A DNA stretch of 64,000 nucleotides from an uncultured Pedobacter sp. (GCF_913776295.1 NZ_CAJYOJ010000078.1:62001-126000); one strand, 5' to 3'. Positions 29,906 through 39,784 are shown, numbered from the stretch's first letter. Made by a program: numbers and translations. The notes: generated from the sequence alone by a model not told the origin.

Positions 29906-30094
29906 ATGAAAAACGGAACAGTAAAATTTTTTAACTCAGAAAAAGGCTTTGGCTTTATTAAAGAAGAAGGCGGATCTGAGATTTTTGTGCATGCATCAGG
30001 CCTGATTGACGAAATCAGAGAAAATGATACAGTTGAATATGATGTTCAAGAAGGCAAAAAAGGCCTTAATGCAGTGAAAGTAAGAGTTGTTTAA
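29906..30094 (+). CDS. Cold-shock protein, CspA family
   Basis: MKNGTVKFFNSEKGFGFIKEEGGSEIFVHASGL (RNP1/RNP2). Confidence 0.97.
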   Translation: MKNGTVKFFNSEKGFGFIKEEGGSEIFVHASGLIDEIRENDTVEYDVQEGKKGLNAVKVRVV

Positions 30095-30115
30095 TTCTTT
30101 CTCCAAAAGATTTTG

Positions 30116-30142
30116 AGCAGGATTTATTCCTGCTTTTTTTTT
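30116..30142 (+). terminator. Intrinsic terminator of csp
   Basis: AGCAGGA-TTTAT-TCCTGCT followed by a T-run. Confidence 0.9.
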
Positions 30143-30338
30143 GGCCAAAATTTTTGGGATGATTTAATTTAGCCGTTACCGATAATGAACAAAAAGGTTG
30201 AAAAAATTTCCTGCTCATTTCTAGCTGATTACTTTTTTGAATATTTTTATCACCAAACCCTTATTGTAGTTTTCTGAATGGATTTTTATTTTTGCCGATG
30301 TCGACACAGTCGGCCCGAACCAAACAAATTAAATATTT

Positions 30339-31010
30339 TTGCAACTTTCTATTTTTTCAATCCAGGAACCTGTTACTCCTAACAAACCTGCCGACCGGGG
30401 TACCTTTATGGCGGCTGCACAATTTGTAATGGCGCTGAACTTTGCTGATGAATTTGAACTTTTAAGTTTATCGGCTATTCATATCCAATCTGGTGTTGCT
30501 AAAAAAGGCGGACTGGTATTTGTACGTAATGGCAAACTGAAGATGCATCCCGGAATTTATGACCATTTGGCGCTGATATCGATATCGTCTATCTGTGCCG
30601 GAAGTATTTATACACATGGTTTAGCTACAATAGCTGCAGAAATTGTAAATCTGCCTTACCATGATGGCTTTTTAAATTTAACAGGTGCAGAAGAAGATTA
30701 TATGTCATTTAAACGCTTATGCAGCCCGATATCACGATTTTTTTTGCTGCATACCAAAAAAGTCCAGTGGTCTGCAATCCTATCGGTCTTTCGGTTTTTT
30801 ATGGTAGATGGTATCTGGGATGTGGTTAATTTTGTTGCAGCGGAACTCCAACAGTCTGATGCAGACGTACTGGCTTGTGTACAACTTTTAGAAAATATGC
30901 AGAAACAAGCGTGGTATTCTGGATTTTATCAGTCGCTGCGGGATTTCCATGCCTCACGTTACCCTCTAAGTAAAGTTGGCTTAGCGTCAGAATTGCCCGA
31001 AATGGCCTAA
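30339..31010 (+). CDS. Hypothetical protein, start uncertain
   Basis: 223-aa ORF with TTG start; possible internal ATG at MAAAQFVMALNF. Confidence 0.55.
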   Translation: MQLSIFSIQEPVTPNKPADRGTFMAAAQFVMALNFADEFELLSLSAIHIQSGVAKKGGLVFVRNGKLKMHPGIYDHLALISISSICAGSIYTHGLATIAAEIVNLPYHDGFLNLTGAEEDYMSFKRLCSPISRFFLLHTKKVQWSAILSVFRFFMVDGIWDVVNFVAAELQQSDADVLACVQLLENMQKQAWYSGFYQSLRDFHASRYPLSKVGLASELPEMA

Positions 31011-31011
31011 A

Positions 31012-31383
31012 TTATTTCAGATAATTTTCCAATAATGCATTTAGGTCTTCCCCAACAGCTCTATTGCCCATGTTATTGAGTTTTTGTTGTGAAGAATTAT
31101 GCTTTTCGATGTAGGTAGCTTCTGTTTTATTAAATTTAAGATAACCTTGTTCAAAGTAACGTTCTTCTATTTCTGTAGACGAATCCATCGATCGAAACCA
31201 TAATTTGATTAATGATCCTGTAATTTTATCAAAATAAAGCCAGTGGTAGGTCGCCTCTGCATCGGCATGATCAGCCAGGTCAAGACGCTGAATTTCTATG
31301 ATGGTAGTATCGGAATTTTGGAAAAAGTATAAAATCTTATATTTAGGCAGCATGGCGCAAAAATAGAACTTAAATTTGATCAC
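31012..31383 (-). CDS. Hypothetical protein
   Basis: Convergent with the previous ORF; start could be MLPKYKILYFFQNSD. Confidence 0.6.
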   Translation of the reverse strand: MIKFKFYFCAMLPKYKILYFFQNSDTTIIEIQRLDLADHADAEATYHWLYFDKITGSLIKLWFRSMDSSTEIEERYFEQGYLKFNKTEATYIEKHNSSQQKLNNMGNRAVGEDLNALLENYLK

Positions 31384-31459
31384 AAAAAAGAATTTTGTGG
31401 TTTAAATTTAATTGTGGATGATGGTGTTCGCTAGGATCTGTGATCTTGACCTTTCATCT

Positions 31460-31620
31460 TCTTAATTCTTCCGTCGGAACTAAAAATCATAGCTGACACT
31501 ACAATATTCTTTTTCTTTGAAAGATTCTTCACTGTGTTCAGAATGACAGCCGTTACGATTTACGATCCTGATCTTTGACCCCGGGATTTTTAATCCGGTA
31601 TATCATTGAGGTTATTGCTT
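31460..31620. repeat. Dispersed intergenic repeat
   Basis: gattcttcactgtgttcagaatgacagc, like attttcactgcgttcagaatgacaag near 9590. Confidence 0.55.
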
Positions 31621-31642
31621 AAAAAGATTACAACTCTCCGGA

Positions 31643-31659
31643 CGGGCTTATAAAGCCCG
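31643..31659. repeat. Palindrome CGGGCTT-ATA-AAGCCCG
   Basis: Perfect 7-bp arms, preceded by GGA as in the copy at 26596. Confidence 0.65.
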
Positions 31660-31664
31660 GCGAA

Positions 31665-32573
31665 TTAATGTTTCTCACCCTTAATTACCTTAAATAAATG
31701 CAAAACCTGTGGGAATAGTGCATCCATACTTTCTTCTGCGCCACTTTTGGAACCTGGGAAAGTAAGTACCAGTGTTTCTCCGATAAAACCAGCTATCCCA
31801 CGCGAAAGCATGGCATAGGGCATACGTTCTTGTCCATAACGTCTGGCAGCTTCCATAATCCCTTCAATATTTCTGTCCATTAACGGTGCAATAGCCTCCG
31901 GGGTTACATCGCGCGGGGATAGGCCGGTTCCTCCCGTAAAAATGATCAGGTGATAACCATCTTTACTTAATTCAGTTGCTTTGTTCCTGATCATATGGAT
32001 TTCATCGGGAACGATCTCATATTTCTCCGTATGAATTTCCCATTGTTCCAGGCGTGCGATAATGGCTTTGCCTGCCGTATCCTGGGCCTTATTTTCGAAA
32101 ATAGAATCTGAACAGACGATGACTGCCGCTTTTATTTCAGGGAATCTGGCGTGTTTAAGGTCTGATTTTCCCCCTGATTTTTTTAATAACCTGATGTTTT
32201 CGATCTCAACACCTTTGTCAATGGGTTTTAACATGTCGTACATGGTTAAAGCGGTAACGGATGCACCATGCATTGCTTCCACCTCTACGCCTGTTTTGTA
32301 AATGGTGTGTACTTCAACCTGAATAATGATGGTTAAACCCACAATCTCATAGGTAATAGCCGTATATTCAATGGGAAGCGGGTGACAATCAGGAATCACA
32401 TCACTCGTTTTTTTTACCCCGAATAAGCCTGCTGCACGGGCAAATTCAAATACATCTCCTTTGGGTATTTTGCGTTGTTCAATGGCATCAATGGTTTCCT
32501 GCTTTGATACCTTAACAGTAGCTCTTGCAATGGCGATCCTTAAGGTATTGGATTTTTTTGTGATGTTTACCAT
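31665..32573 (-). CDS. Bifunctional MoaC/MogA-type molybdopterin biosynthesis protein
   Basis: MoaC part (GVKKTSDVIPDCHPLPIEY, EVEAMHGASVTALTMYDM) fused to MoaB/MogA part (IFTGGTGLSPRDVTPEAI). Confidence 0.94.
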   Translation of the reverse strand: MVNITKKSNTLRIAIARATVKVSKQETIDAIEQRKIPKGDVFEFARAAGLFGVKKTSDVIPDCHPLPIEYTAITYEIVGLTIIIQVEVHTIYKTGVEVEAMHGASVTALTMYDMLKPIDKGVEIENIRLLKKSGGKSDLKHARFPEIKAAVIVCSDSIFENKAQDTAGKAIIARLEQWEIHTEKYEIVPDEIHMIRNKATELSKDGYHLIIFTGGTGLSPRDVTPEAIAPLMDRNIEGIMEAARRYGQERMPYAMLSRGIAGFIGETLVLTFPGSKSGAEESMDALFPQVLHLFKVIKGEKH

Positions 32574-32574
32574 G

Positions 32575-33018
32575 TTAAATATTTTCTTTCCACTGATGGG
32601 TTTCGTCTTCGAATATTTCTTTGCCCCAAATTGGCAATTCTGCCTTTAATCGGTCTACGATTTCACTGCAGGCAGCTATTGCGGGTTTACGGTGCGCTGA
32701 AGAGGTAAAAACGAAAAGGCAAATTTCGCCTGTTTTAACTGTGCCTAAGCTATGGTAAATATGCATACAACTGAGTGGGTATTGTTCGAAAATTTCTTCC
32801 CTGATCTGATGCATTTTTTCAAGGGCGAGTTCCTCATAGGCCGTGTAGGCTATCGCGGCGACAAATTTGCCGTCAATTTCATCTTTTCTCACCTGGCCCA
32901 TAAAAATACTATGGCCACCAATAGCCGTCTTGCTATTATGTTTGGCAATGCTATCGGCTATAAAAGCGGGTGTTATGGGGCCCTTGACGAAGATATTTTT
33001 TATTTTTTTTTCGCTCAT
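32575..33018 (-). CDS. moaE: Molybdopterin synthase catalytic subunit
   Basis: ORF 32575-33060; GGHSIFMGQVR, YHSLGTVKTGEICLFVFTSSAHRKPAI; start at MSEKKIKN (33018). Confidence 0.93.
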   Translation of the reverse strand: MSEKKIKNIFVKGPITPAFIADSIAKHNSKTAIGGHSIFMGQVRKDEIDGKFVAAIAYTAYEELALEKMHQIREEIFEQYPLSCMHIYHSLGTVKTGEICLFVFTSSAHRKPAIAACSEIVDRLKAELPIWGKEIFEDETHQWKENI

Positions 33019-33019
33019 G

Positions 33020-34126
33020 TTAAGATTTGAGAAAATGATCCCTCCATTTAATGATGCCACCTTTTAAACTGTAAATCTTTTTGGTATCACCATATCTTTC
33101 CTGCATGGCCTCTGCTGCAGCTACACTTCTAACGCCATGCTGGCAGATTAAAACGACCTGTTTTTGGTAAAATTCTTTGCCCAAAAAAGTGCCAAACTCC
33201 GACATTGGTACCTGTATAAAGATTTGTTTATCCAATACCGGTACTTCGTGTCTTTCGCGTACATCAATTAGTATCGTCGATTCCAACTGTTGAAGTTTCA
33301 CCAGTTCGGCAACATCAATTTCTGTGTAACCTTGCGGGCCTTCGCTTGTGTCCTGATAATCCATATTTAGAAATTCATCAACAGTTTTAGGCAGCGTATA
33401 ACCGTCGCCATGGGTGATGCTGACGGTATATTGTTCTTGTGTAAGTAAATTGTAGCTTAATATTTTATTAGTCAAAGGTAGTCCGATTTTGGCGATCAGT
33501 TTGATGGTTTCTGCCGCTGCCATCGTACCTAAAATACCGGGTAATACGCCGATAACACCATTTTCGGCACAATTAGGTACTTCATCTCTATGGGGTGGAA
33601 TAGGAAAGATATCGCGGTAATTGGTGCCTGGAGTGAACTGATCAGGAACATTAAATAGGGCTAACTGTCCCTCAAAACCTGATACTGCAGCAAATATAAG
33701 TGGTTTATTCAAGAGCGCACAGGCGTCATTAATCAGGTATCTGGATTCGAAATTGTCTGTACCATCTAATATGTAATCATATCTGGATAAGATATCAAGG
33801 ATATTATTTTTCTGCAACCGGATGGGGTGACGGACGATTCCAATCTGGGGATTCATTTCCTGCAGGCGCTTTGCCGCTATCTCTACTTTCAGCTTTCCGA
33901 TATCAGCCGTGGTAAAAAGAATTTGTCTGTGTAAATTGGACAATGAAATAGTATCATCATCAACAATACCAACATGGCCGATACCTGCAGCAGCCAAATA
34001 TTGCAATGCAGGGCAGCCTAAACCACCGGCACCAATAACCAGAACTTTTGACCTTAAAAGCTTTTGCTGTGCTTCCTCGCCAAATCCTTTTAGGATAATC
34101 TGCCTGTTGTATCGCGCTGTACTCAT
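33020..34126 (-). CDS. moeB: MoeB/ThiF-family adenylyltransferase with C-terminal rhodanese domain
   Basis: VLVIGAGGLGCPALQYLAAAGIG, DGTDNFESRYLINDAC; rhodanese LICQHGVRSVAAAEAM. Confidence 0.93.
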   Translation of the reverse strand: MSTARYNRQIILKGFGEEAQQKLLRSKVLVIGAGGLGCPALQYLAAAGIGHVGIVDDDTISLSNLHRQILFTTADIGKLKVEIAAKRLQEMNPQIGIVRHPIRLQKNNILDILSRYDYILDGTDNFESRYLINDACALLNKPLIFAAVSGFEGQLALFNVPDQFTPGTNYRDIFPIPPHRDEVPNCAENGVIGVLPGILGTMAAAETIKLIAKIGLPLTNKILSYNLLTQEQYTVSITHGDGYTLPKTVDEFLNMDYQDTSEGPQGYTEIDVAELVKLQQLESTILIDVRERHEVPVLDKQIFIQVPMSEFGTFLGKEFYQKQVVLICQHGVRSVAAAEAMQERYGDTKKIYSLKGGIIKWRDHFLKS

Positions 34127-34131
34127 ATTTC

Positions 34132-34365
34132 TTAACCACCAGAAAATGGCGGCATAATGGCTATTGTAGCCCGGTTTGTAATTTCTGTATTTTGTTGAAC
34201 AATGTTCTTGTTCAGGGCAAGTTTGTATTTTATATCCTTTAAAGCTGGAAACCTGTTTTCGAGGTATTGTTTAAAGGCATTGGTGTCAGCAATACCATCA
34301 ACTTCAATTTTTTGATTATTGATGAATTCGGTAATCTGGCCAAAACTGATAATTTCAATTTCCAT
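34132..34365 (-). CDS. moaD: MoaD/ThiS-family molybdopterin synthase sulfur carrier
   Basis: 77-aa ubiquitin-like ORF ending IMPPFSGG (diglycine). Confidence 0.92.
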   Translation of the reverse strand: MEIEIISFGQITEFINNQKIEVDGIADTNAFKQYLENRFPALKDIKYKLALNKNIVQQNTEITNRATIAIMPPFSGG

Positions 34366-34574
34366 GCTGCTAATTTACCTTTAAGATGCTACTTTATGTA
34401 GTATAAATTGATTGAAAATTGTCATACTATCTCAACTAACGGAGTTATAGGCGCTTAAATTGTTTATGGAGATGGTGAACGGGCTTTAGCCTTTCCTTTA
34501 AAATAAACTGCCTGCTTTATTAAGCATTAACAGCAAAACTTAAAAATAATAAAACAATGGTAAGGTATTTCCTG

Positions 34575-35315
34575 TCAGGCGTGCGTAAATAATAGTTTAT
34601 AAGCAGCCAGAGCCAATACACAAGCCAGCACATTTTTTAAAACAGTTTGTGGAAATTTCAAGGCACCAAAGTAAGCGCCACAAATGCCTCCAACAAAAGC
34701 TACTCCCACATAAGCGAGCATATGACCGTTAAATTCGAAACCTTTAATCAGCTGACCACCTAAACCAGCAACTGAATTCACAAAAATAAATGCTGCACTG
34801 ATGGCTGCGGTCTGTTTTTGATCTGTCCACTTTAAAAGCAATAGGATAGGAGAAAGGATAATCCCCCCACCAATACCGATCATACCCGAAAGTAAACCGA
34901 TGATGCCTCCAATAGTCAGCGATAAGGGAATATTTGATGATCTGAGATCTTTAGAGGCAGTGTTTTTAAAAAAGAAAAAACGGATAACCGGGATCAGTAG
35001 AAGTAATCCTAAAATCTTTTTATAAATCGCACTTTGAATAACCATCATACCACCAATAAAAGAAAGCGGGATGGAGACCAGTGCAAAAGGCCAGAAGATT
35101 TTCCATTTAAAATGGCCACCACGGTAAAACTGGATAAAAGAAGTGGAAGAAACAAACAGGTTGAGCAATAGCGCTGTGGGTTTCATAATGGATGGCGAAA
35201 TGGCAAAAATAGCCATAAGTGCAAGATAGCCGCTGGCCCCGCCATGCCCAACCGAAGCATATAAAAATGCAACTATAAAAAGTAAACAGTAAAAGAGGAT
35301 AAAGCTTTCTTGCAT
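34575..35315 (-). CDS. TauE/SafE family anion permease
   Basis: Hydrophobic; ASVGHGGASGYLALM and GMIGIGGGIILSPILLL motifs. Confidence 0.9.
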   Translation of the reverse strand: MQESFILFYCLLFIVAFLYASVGHGGASGYLALMAIFAISPSIMKPTALLLNLFVSSTSFIQFYRGGHFKWKIFWPFALVSIPLSFIGGMMVIQSAIYKKILGLLLLIPVIRFFFFKNTASKDLRSSNIPLSLTIGGIIGLLSGMIGIGGGIILSPILLLLKWTDQKQTAAISAAFIFVNSVAGLGGQLIKGFEFNGHMLAYVGVAFVGGICGAYFGALKFPQTVLKNVLACVLALAAYKLLFTHA

Positions 35316-35318
35316 GGT

Positions 35319-36497
35319 TTAGCCCGGTAAAATCAATACGGTTATCATTTCGTTTTCTTTGAATTGATCTTTTGCTTCATCAAGGCAGATGAGGCAATTG
35401 GCCTGCGCGAAAGAGCTTAATCGGTAAGATTCCTGCGCGTGAAGTGGAGTAACCAGTCCATTTTCATATTTACCTTTCAGAAAATGTGTTAGCCCCAAAG
35501 GTTTAGTATAATCATGAGTAAGCCTGGCCTCAATAGCTATTACATTGTTGCTTTGATGAGATAAAGCTTTAATTGCCGGCAATACATAATTATAATAACA
35601 ACTGAGTACGGATGAAGGATTGCCGGGGAGTCCGAATATGAGTTTTTGATCCTTTGTTCCAAAAAAAAGCGGTTTGCCAGGTTTCTGTTTCACTTTATGG
35701 AAAATCTGTTTGATGCCACAACGTGAAGCTGCGTCAATTACAAAATCATAATCGCCTACACTTACGCCGCCTGTAAGCAGTACAATATCGCTGTTCGTCA
35801 GTGCAGTTTGTAATACTTTTTTAAGGATATCAAGGTTGTCATCGGATGCGCAAACTTCAATTTGTTCGATACCTTCCTGTTTTAAAGCAGCAGACAGCGA
35901 ATAAGAATTTGATTCGTACACCTGCCCAAATCCCAAAACCTCCCCGGGTTGTTGTAATTCCTTTCCTGTTACAATAATCGAGATTTTGGGCATGGGATAA
36001 ACACTAACTTTATTTATGCCGATCCCGGCCAGAAAGCCAATAGCTGCAGGACTAAGAAAATTACCTTGTTCCATTGCCAATGCCCCAGCCTTAATTTCCG
36101 AACCCTGGTCCCGTACATTTAATCCTATTTTTAAATCCGGATCATGTAAGGTGATTTTTCCATCTATTCTCTTGACTTTTTCCTGCATTACAACGGTATC
36201 GGCACCTGTAGGTAGCGGAGCACCGGTAAATATCCTGCTGGTTTCTCCATTTTGTATAATGATTTTGGTCGTTGTTCCGGCAGCCATTTCGCCAATTAAG
36301 CGGAGTTCTTGTGCATGATCTTCAAACTTTAATGCATAACCATCCATTGACGATTGGTTAAATGCCGGGATGTCGTATTTTGCATAAACATTGGCCGCAA
36401 GAACATGTCCCGATGCGTTTGCCAGATCAACTGAAATGGGATTTAGCGTAATGATGTTTTGAGAAATTAGATGTTTTGCTTCTTTAACGCTAATCAT
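35319..36497 (-). CDS. moeA: Molybdopterin molybdenumtransferase
   Basis: ORF 35319-36515; FNQSSMDGYAL, LTGGVSVGDYDFV, GLPGNPSSVLSCYYNYVLP; start probably MISVKEAKH. Confidence 0.95.
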   Translation of the reverse strand: MISVKEAKHLISQNIITLNPISVDLANASGHVLAANVYAKYDIPAFNQSSMDGYALKFEDHAQELRLIGEMAAGTTTKIIIQNGETSRIFTGAPLPTGADTVVMQEKVKRIDGKITLHDPDLKIGLNVRDQGSEIKAGALAMEQGNFLSPAAIGFLAGIGINKVSVYPMPKISIIVTGKELQQPGEVLGFGQVYESNSYSLSAALKQEGIEQIEVCASDDNLDILKKVLQTALTNSDIVLLTGGVSVGDYDFVIDAASRCGIKQIFHKVKQKPGKPLFFGTKDQKLIFGLPGNPSSVLSCYYNYVLPAIKALSHQSNNVIAIEARLTHDYTKPLGLTHFLKGKYENGLVTPLHAQESYRLSSFAQANCLICLDEAKDQFKENEMITVLILPG

Positions 36498-36504
36498 GAA
36501 AATA

Positions 36505-37485
36505 TTATCCTCCAATGGTAATCATACTTCTGTTTTGAATGGTAGTTACATCAATTTTTTCGAAATCACTTACCAACTGTCCGCCTAATGTTTTCTTTTT
36601 GCTCCAAATGGCCGATTGGATGAGTGGAACTACATCTTCATTTTGACGCAATTTGCTCAGCAGATCGGTTTCGCTATCCGAAAACAGGCAGTTTTTTAAT
36701 TTTCCATCCGCAGTCAGGCGCATGCGGTTACAGGTGTTACAAAAAGGATGGGTCATGGTGCTGATAACGGCAAAGGAACCTTCGTGGCCAGGAATCATGT
36801 AACTTTTGGCCGTATCATGAGCTTCGCCCTTAACAGGTAATATCGAAAAATCTTTTTCAATCACAGCCAGTATTTCACCCAAAGAAAACACCTGGTTGCC
36901 CGTCCATTTATTACCACTAAAAGGCATAAATTCAATAAACCTGACCTGGATGGGATTAAATTTGGTCCAACTGATGAAATCGTTGATCTCATTATCGTTA
37001 AGGCCTTTCATCACAACCATATTTATTTTTACCTTTATTTTATGTTGCAAAAGAAGTTCGATATTGCTGCGTATCTGATGGAAAACATCCCGTCTGGTGA
37101 TCATAAAAAACTTTTCAGGTTGTAAGGTATCCAGACTGATGTTAATGGTTTTAATGCCCGCTTCTTTTAATACGGGCAACATTTCAGCAATGCGGGTTCC
37201 GTTTGTGGTCATCACCAGTTCTACCGGAAGTTTGCCCAGCGCCGCCATAATTTGGGCTGCATCCTTTCTTACCAAAGGTTCGCCACCGGTAAGCCTGATT
37301 TTTTTTACGCCGTTGGCCACGAAAATCTCCGCCAGTTTGATAATTTCGTTGGTTTGCATGAGTCGCGACGAAGGAGTAAAATCGTACTCTTCTTCGGGCA
37401 TGCAATAAAAACAGCGAAAATTACAGTTATCGGTAAGCGATATCCGCAGGTAATCGTGTATTCTTCCAAAAGAATCTGTTATCAT
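36505..37485 (-). CDS. moaA: GTP 3',8-cyclase
   Basis: LRISLTDNCNFRCFYCMPEE radical-SAM motif, RLTGGEPLVR, CNTCNRMRLTADGKLKNCLF. Confidence 0.97.
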   Translation of the reverse strand: MITDSFGRIHDYLRISLTDNCNFRCFYCMPEEEYDFTPSSRLMQTNEIIKLAEIFVANGVKKIRLTGGEPLVRKDAAQIMAALGKLPVELVMTTNGTRIAEMLPVLKEAGIKTINISLDTLQPEKFFMITRRDVFHQIRSNIELLLQHKIKVKINMVVMKGLNDNEINDFISWTKFNPIQVRFIEFMPFSGNKWTGNQVFSLGEILAVIEKDFSILPVKGEAHDTAKSYMIPGHEGSFAVISTMTHPFCNTCNRMRLTADGKLKNCLFSDSETDLLSKLRQNEDVVPLIQSAIWSKKKTLGGQLVSDFEKIDVTTIQNRSMITIGG

Positions 37486-38072
37486 CGCCGGCTAATTAAA
37501 TGATTATAATCTGTTTCTGTATCAATATCAATCCCTCCCCACTCAAAAACCACTGTTTCCAGATCTTCTGAATATTGTTTTAATATATTTTTTGCTCCCT
37601 CTGCGCCTTTGAGCAATAAAAGCGCTTCAAAATAGTTTTTTTTGAAAAGAACAGGGGTTCCTATTGCATTGTTGTACGTACTGGCAATAATATTTTTACC
37701 TGTTTCTTTCTGCTTTTCAATTAAGTTATTAAAGTTACTCTTTTTTATAAAAGCCTGGTCGGCCACAGCAATAATAATACATTCTACATCGCTATTGTTT
37801 TTGATTAAGGTAGATAAGCCAGCAACAATACTTGAGCCCATTCCGCTTTCCCAGCTTTCATTTATAACAATTTTGATTTCATTGTGCCTGTGGTGTTCAG
37901 CAATTTCTTTTGCGTATGCGCCTAAAACAGTAATAACGGGTTTGCAATCTGTTGCTAAAGCTTCATCAATTACTGTTTGTAAGAGTGTTTTTCCTTTATA
38001 ATCCAAAAGCTGTTTTGGTTTTCCCAAACGGGAGGAATTGCCCGCTGCCAAGATGATGATGCCCGTTTTCAA
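37482..38072 (-). CDS. MobA-like NTP transferase / Moco cytidylyltransferase-like
   Basis: IILAAGNSSRLGKPKQLLDYKGKTLLQ; overlaps the moaA start by 4 nt. Confidence 0.88.
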   Translation of the reverse strand: MKTGIIILAAGNSSRLGKPKQLLDYKGKTLLQTVIDEALATDCKPVITVLGAYAKEIAEHHRHNEIKIVINESWESGMGSSIVAGLSTLIKNNSDVECIIIAVADQAFIKKSNFNNLIEKQKETGKNIIASTYNNAIGTPVLFKKNYFEALLLLKGAEGAKNILKQYSEDLETVVFEWGGIDIDTETDYNHLISRR

Positions 38073-38085
38073 TGCTCATTACAAT

Positions 38086-39189
38086 TTATTCGTAAACATG
38101 AATCGGTTTTTTCTTATCTTTTAAAAACATAACCGAAGCACCGGTAAATACAGATTTGATCTCTGCCAGGATAGAAATACCAATTTCTGCTGCAGTTTCT
38201 GCACCAATATCAAGCCCGATCGGACCATGCACCCGCATTTCATTTTCGGCTGTTGCCAAATTCAGTTCATCTAACATCCTGAGCAGCTTTTGCCTTGGCC
38301 CTAAAGTACCCACATATGGTGCGTTTGTACCTAACAGATAATGAAGCAGTTTGAGATCATAATTGTAATTATGTGTCATGAGTACGAAAGCCGTTTGATC
38401 ATCTATATGAATATGAGAAAAAAGGCTTTCCGGTTTACTCACTAAAATTCTGGTTGCATTTGGAAAACGTTGAGGTGTAGCATGTGTTGGCCTGCCATCG
38501 ATTACCGTTACTTCCCAACCCAACTGGTCAGCCATTTCTGCCAAAGGCTGTGCATCATTGCCTGCACCGGCTATCATTAATGAAAGGGGTGGTTTTATAA
38601 ATTCCAAAAAGGCGTCAATCTGCTGATTGTTTTGTTTATAAACATTAAAGGAAGAAGTTTTATTTTCAAAAATTTCCCGGATATCTTCAATTACTTCATC
38701 GCTGATTGATTCTGGGATTTTAGAAAGAACAGGTTCATTTCTGAAAAGCATCCCTGTACCCAGTTGATGCCTGTTGCTCAATGAAAAAAATGTTGCCAAT
38801 ACAGCACTTTCCCTTTTGCTTTTCAAAGCAGTTAAAATAGCCATTGGATTTAACTTATCCGTTTCTATAATCGGTTCGAACAAGATATGGATAATGCCAT
38901 TACAGCCCAGCTGGACACCAAATTTGGCATCATCTTCATCAGTGGTATCATAAGTGATAAGCTTATTTTCCTGTTGTACGATCGCTGAAAGTGCTTTCCG
39001 AAGAGCATCTCCCTCTAAGCATCCACCGCTAATGGCACCTGTTAACTGGCCATCTTCAGTAATGAGCATCCTGGCGCCGGGTCTGCGATAGGCAGAACCT
39101 TCTACCTTAACTACAGTTGCCAGAGCAGTTTTTCTATTTTCTTTAGTCGCCTTTTGGTATGCCTTTACAATATCGGTAATTTCTTTCAT
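38086..39189 (-). CDS. XdhC/CoxI family protein
   Basis: ORF 38086-39216; ALATVVKVEGSAYRRPGARMLI, SGGCLEGDA, LGPRQKLLRMLDEL, HGPIGLDIGAETAAEIGISILAEI. Confidence 0.93.
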   Translation of the reverse strand: MKEITDIVKAYQKATKENRKTALATVVKVEGSAYRRPGARMLITEDGQLTGAISGGCLEGDALRKALSAIVQQENKLITYDTTDEDDAKFGVQLGCNGIIHILFEPIIETDKLNPMAILTALKSKRESAVLATFFSLSNRHQLGTGMLFRNEPVLSKIPESISDEVIEDIREIFENKTSSFNVYKQNNQQIDAFLEFIKPPLSLMIAGAGNDAQPLAEMADQLGWEVTVIDGRPTHATPQRFPNATRILVSKPESLFSHIHIDDQTAFVLMTHNYNYDLKLLHYLLGTNAPYVGTLGPRQKLLRMLDELNLATAENEMRVHGPIGLDIGAETAAEIGISILAEIKSVFTGASVMFLKDKKKPIHVYE

Positions 39190-39295
39190 TAGGAATCGAT
39201 GCAATAGAAGAGGCAATGTAATGATAATCTATTATAAATTGGTTAAAGCTATAAGGGAAGCTGCAAACTTTAAAGTATTGTGACTGGCAACCTTG

Positions 39296-39319
39296 CCGTA
39301 AGATGTTACCATCTGACGG
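39296..39319. repeat. Palindromic element, TCTGACA class (copy 3)
   Basis: CCGTAAGATG-TTAC-CATCTGACGG, one A/G mismatch, preceded by CCTTG as in copy 2. Confidence 0.6.
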
Positions 39320-39368
39320 ATAAAATGAAAGCTGATGATCTTGAATAACAGAAATCTAAATGCTGTGG

Positions 39369-39599
39369 TTAAAAAGGCGCTGAATGAAAAACCTCAAGAT
39401 TGGTACAATGTAAACCAATGCTGTTGAAGAGTTCAGTAATTTCTTTTGTCCAATCTTTTGTCGAATCTACCCGAAGAATTTTATCGGCATCCCACAAATC
39501 AATATTCCATTTAATTTCTTTGAAGTGGCTGTTTAGCAACGGACTGATTACGCTTAATTCGCTGTCTGTAGATACATTTGTTTTGAAAACGGCTATCAT
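39369..39599 (-). CDS. Small hypothetical protein (ferredoxin-like/HMA-like fold possible)
   Basis: ORF 39369-39689; likely start MIAVFKTNVSTDSELSVISPLLN; no CXXC. Confidence 0.6.
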   Translation of the reverse strand: MIAVFKTNVSTDSELSVISPLLNSHFKEIKWNIDLWDADKILRVDSTKDWTKEITELFNSIGLHCTNLEVFHSAPF

Positions 39600-39784
39600 A
39601 AAGATAATTTTTAGGTTTGTTATGAGCTGTAGACGGACAACTTTAAAAATTACTTTACATCGAAGTGATTTTTTTAAATTTTCGGGCAATCGGTCAATAA
39701 ACCGCTTAAAAAGTCTGAAATAAACTGTAAGGATATTTCAATTTTTACGACTAACATTATATTTATAGGAGTTAATACTAAAAT

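Noticed and set aside
39216-39360. Possible Moco riboswitch upstream of xdhC
   Set aside because: I could not recognise the Moco RNA motif; the only clear structure is the REP-like palindrome at 39296-39319.
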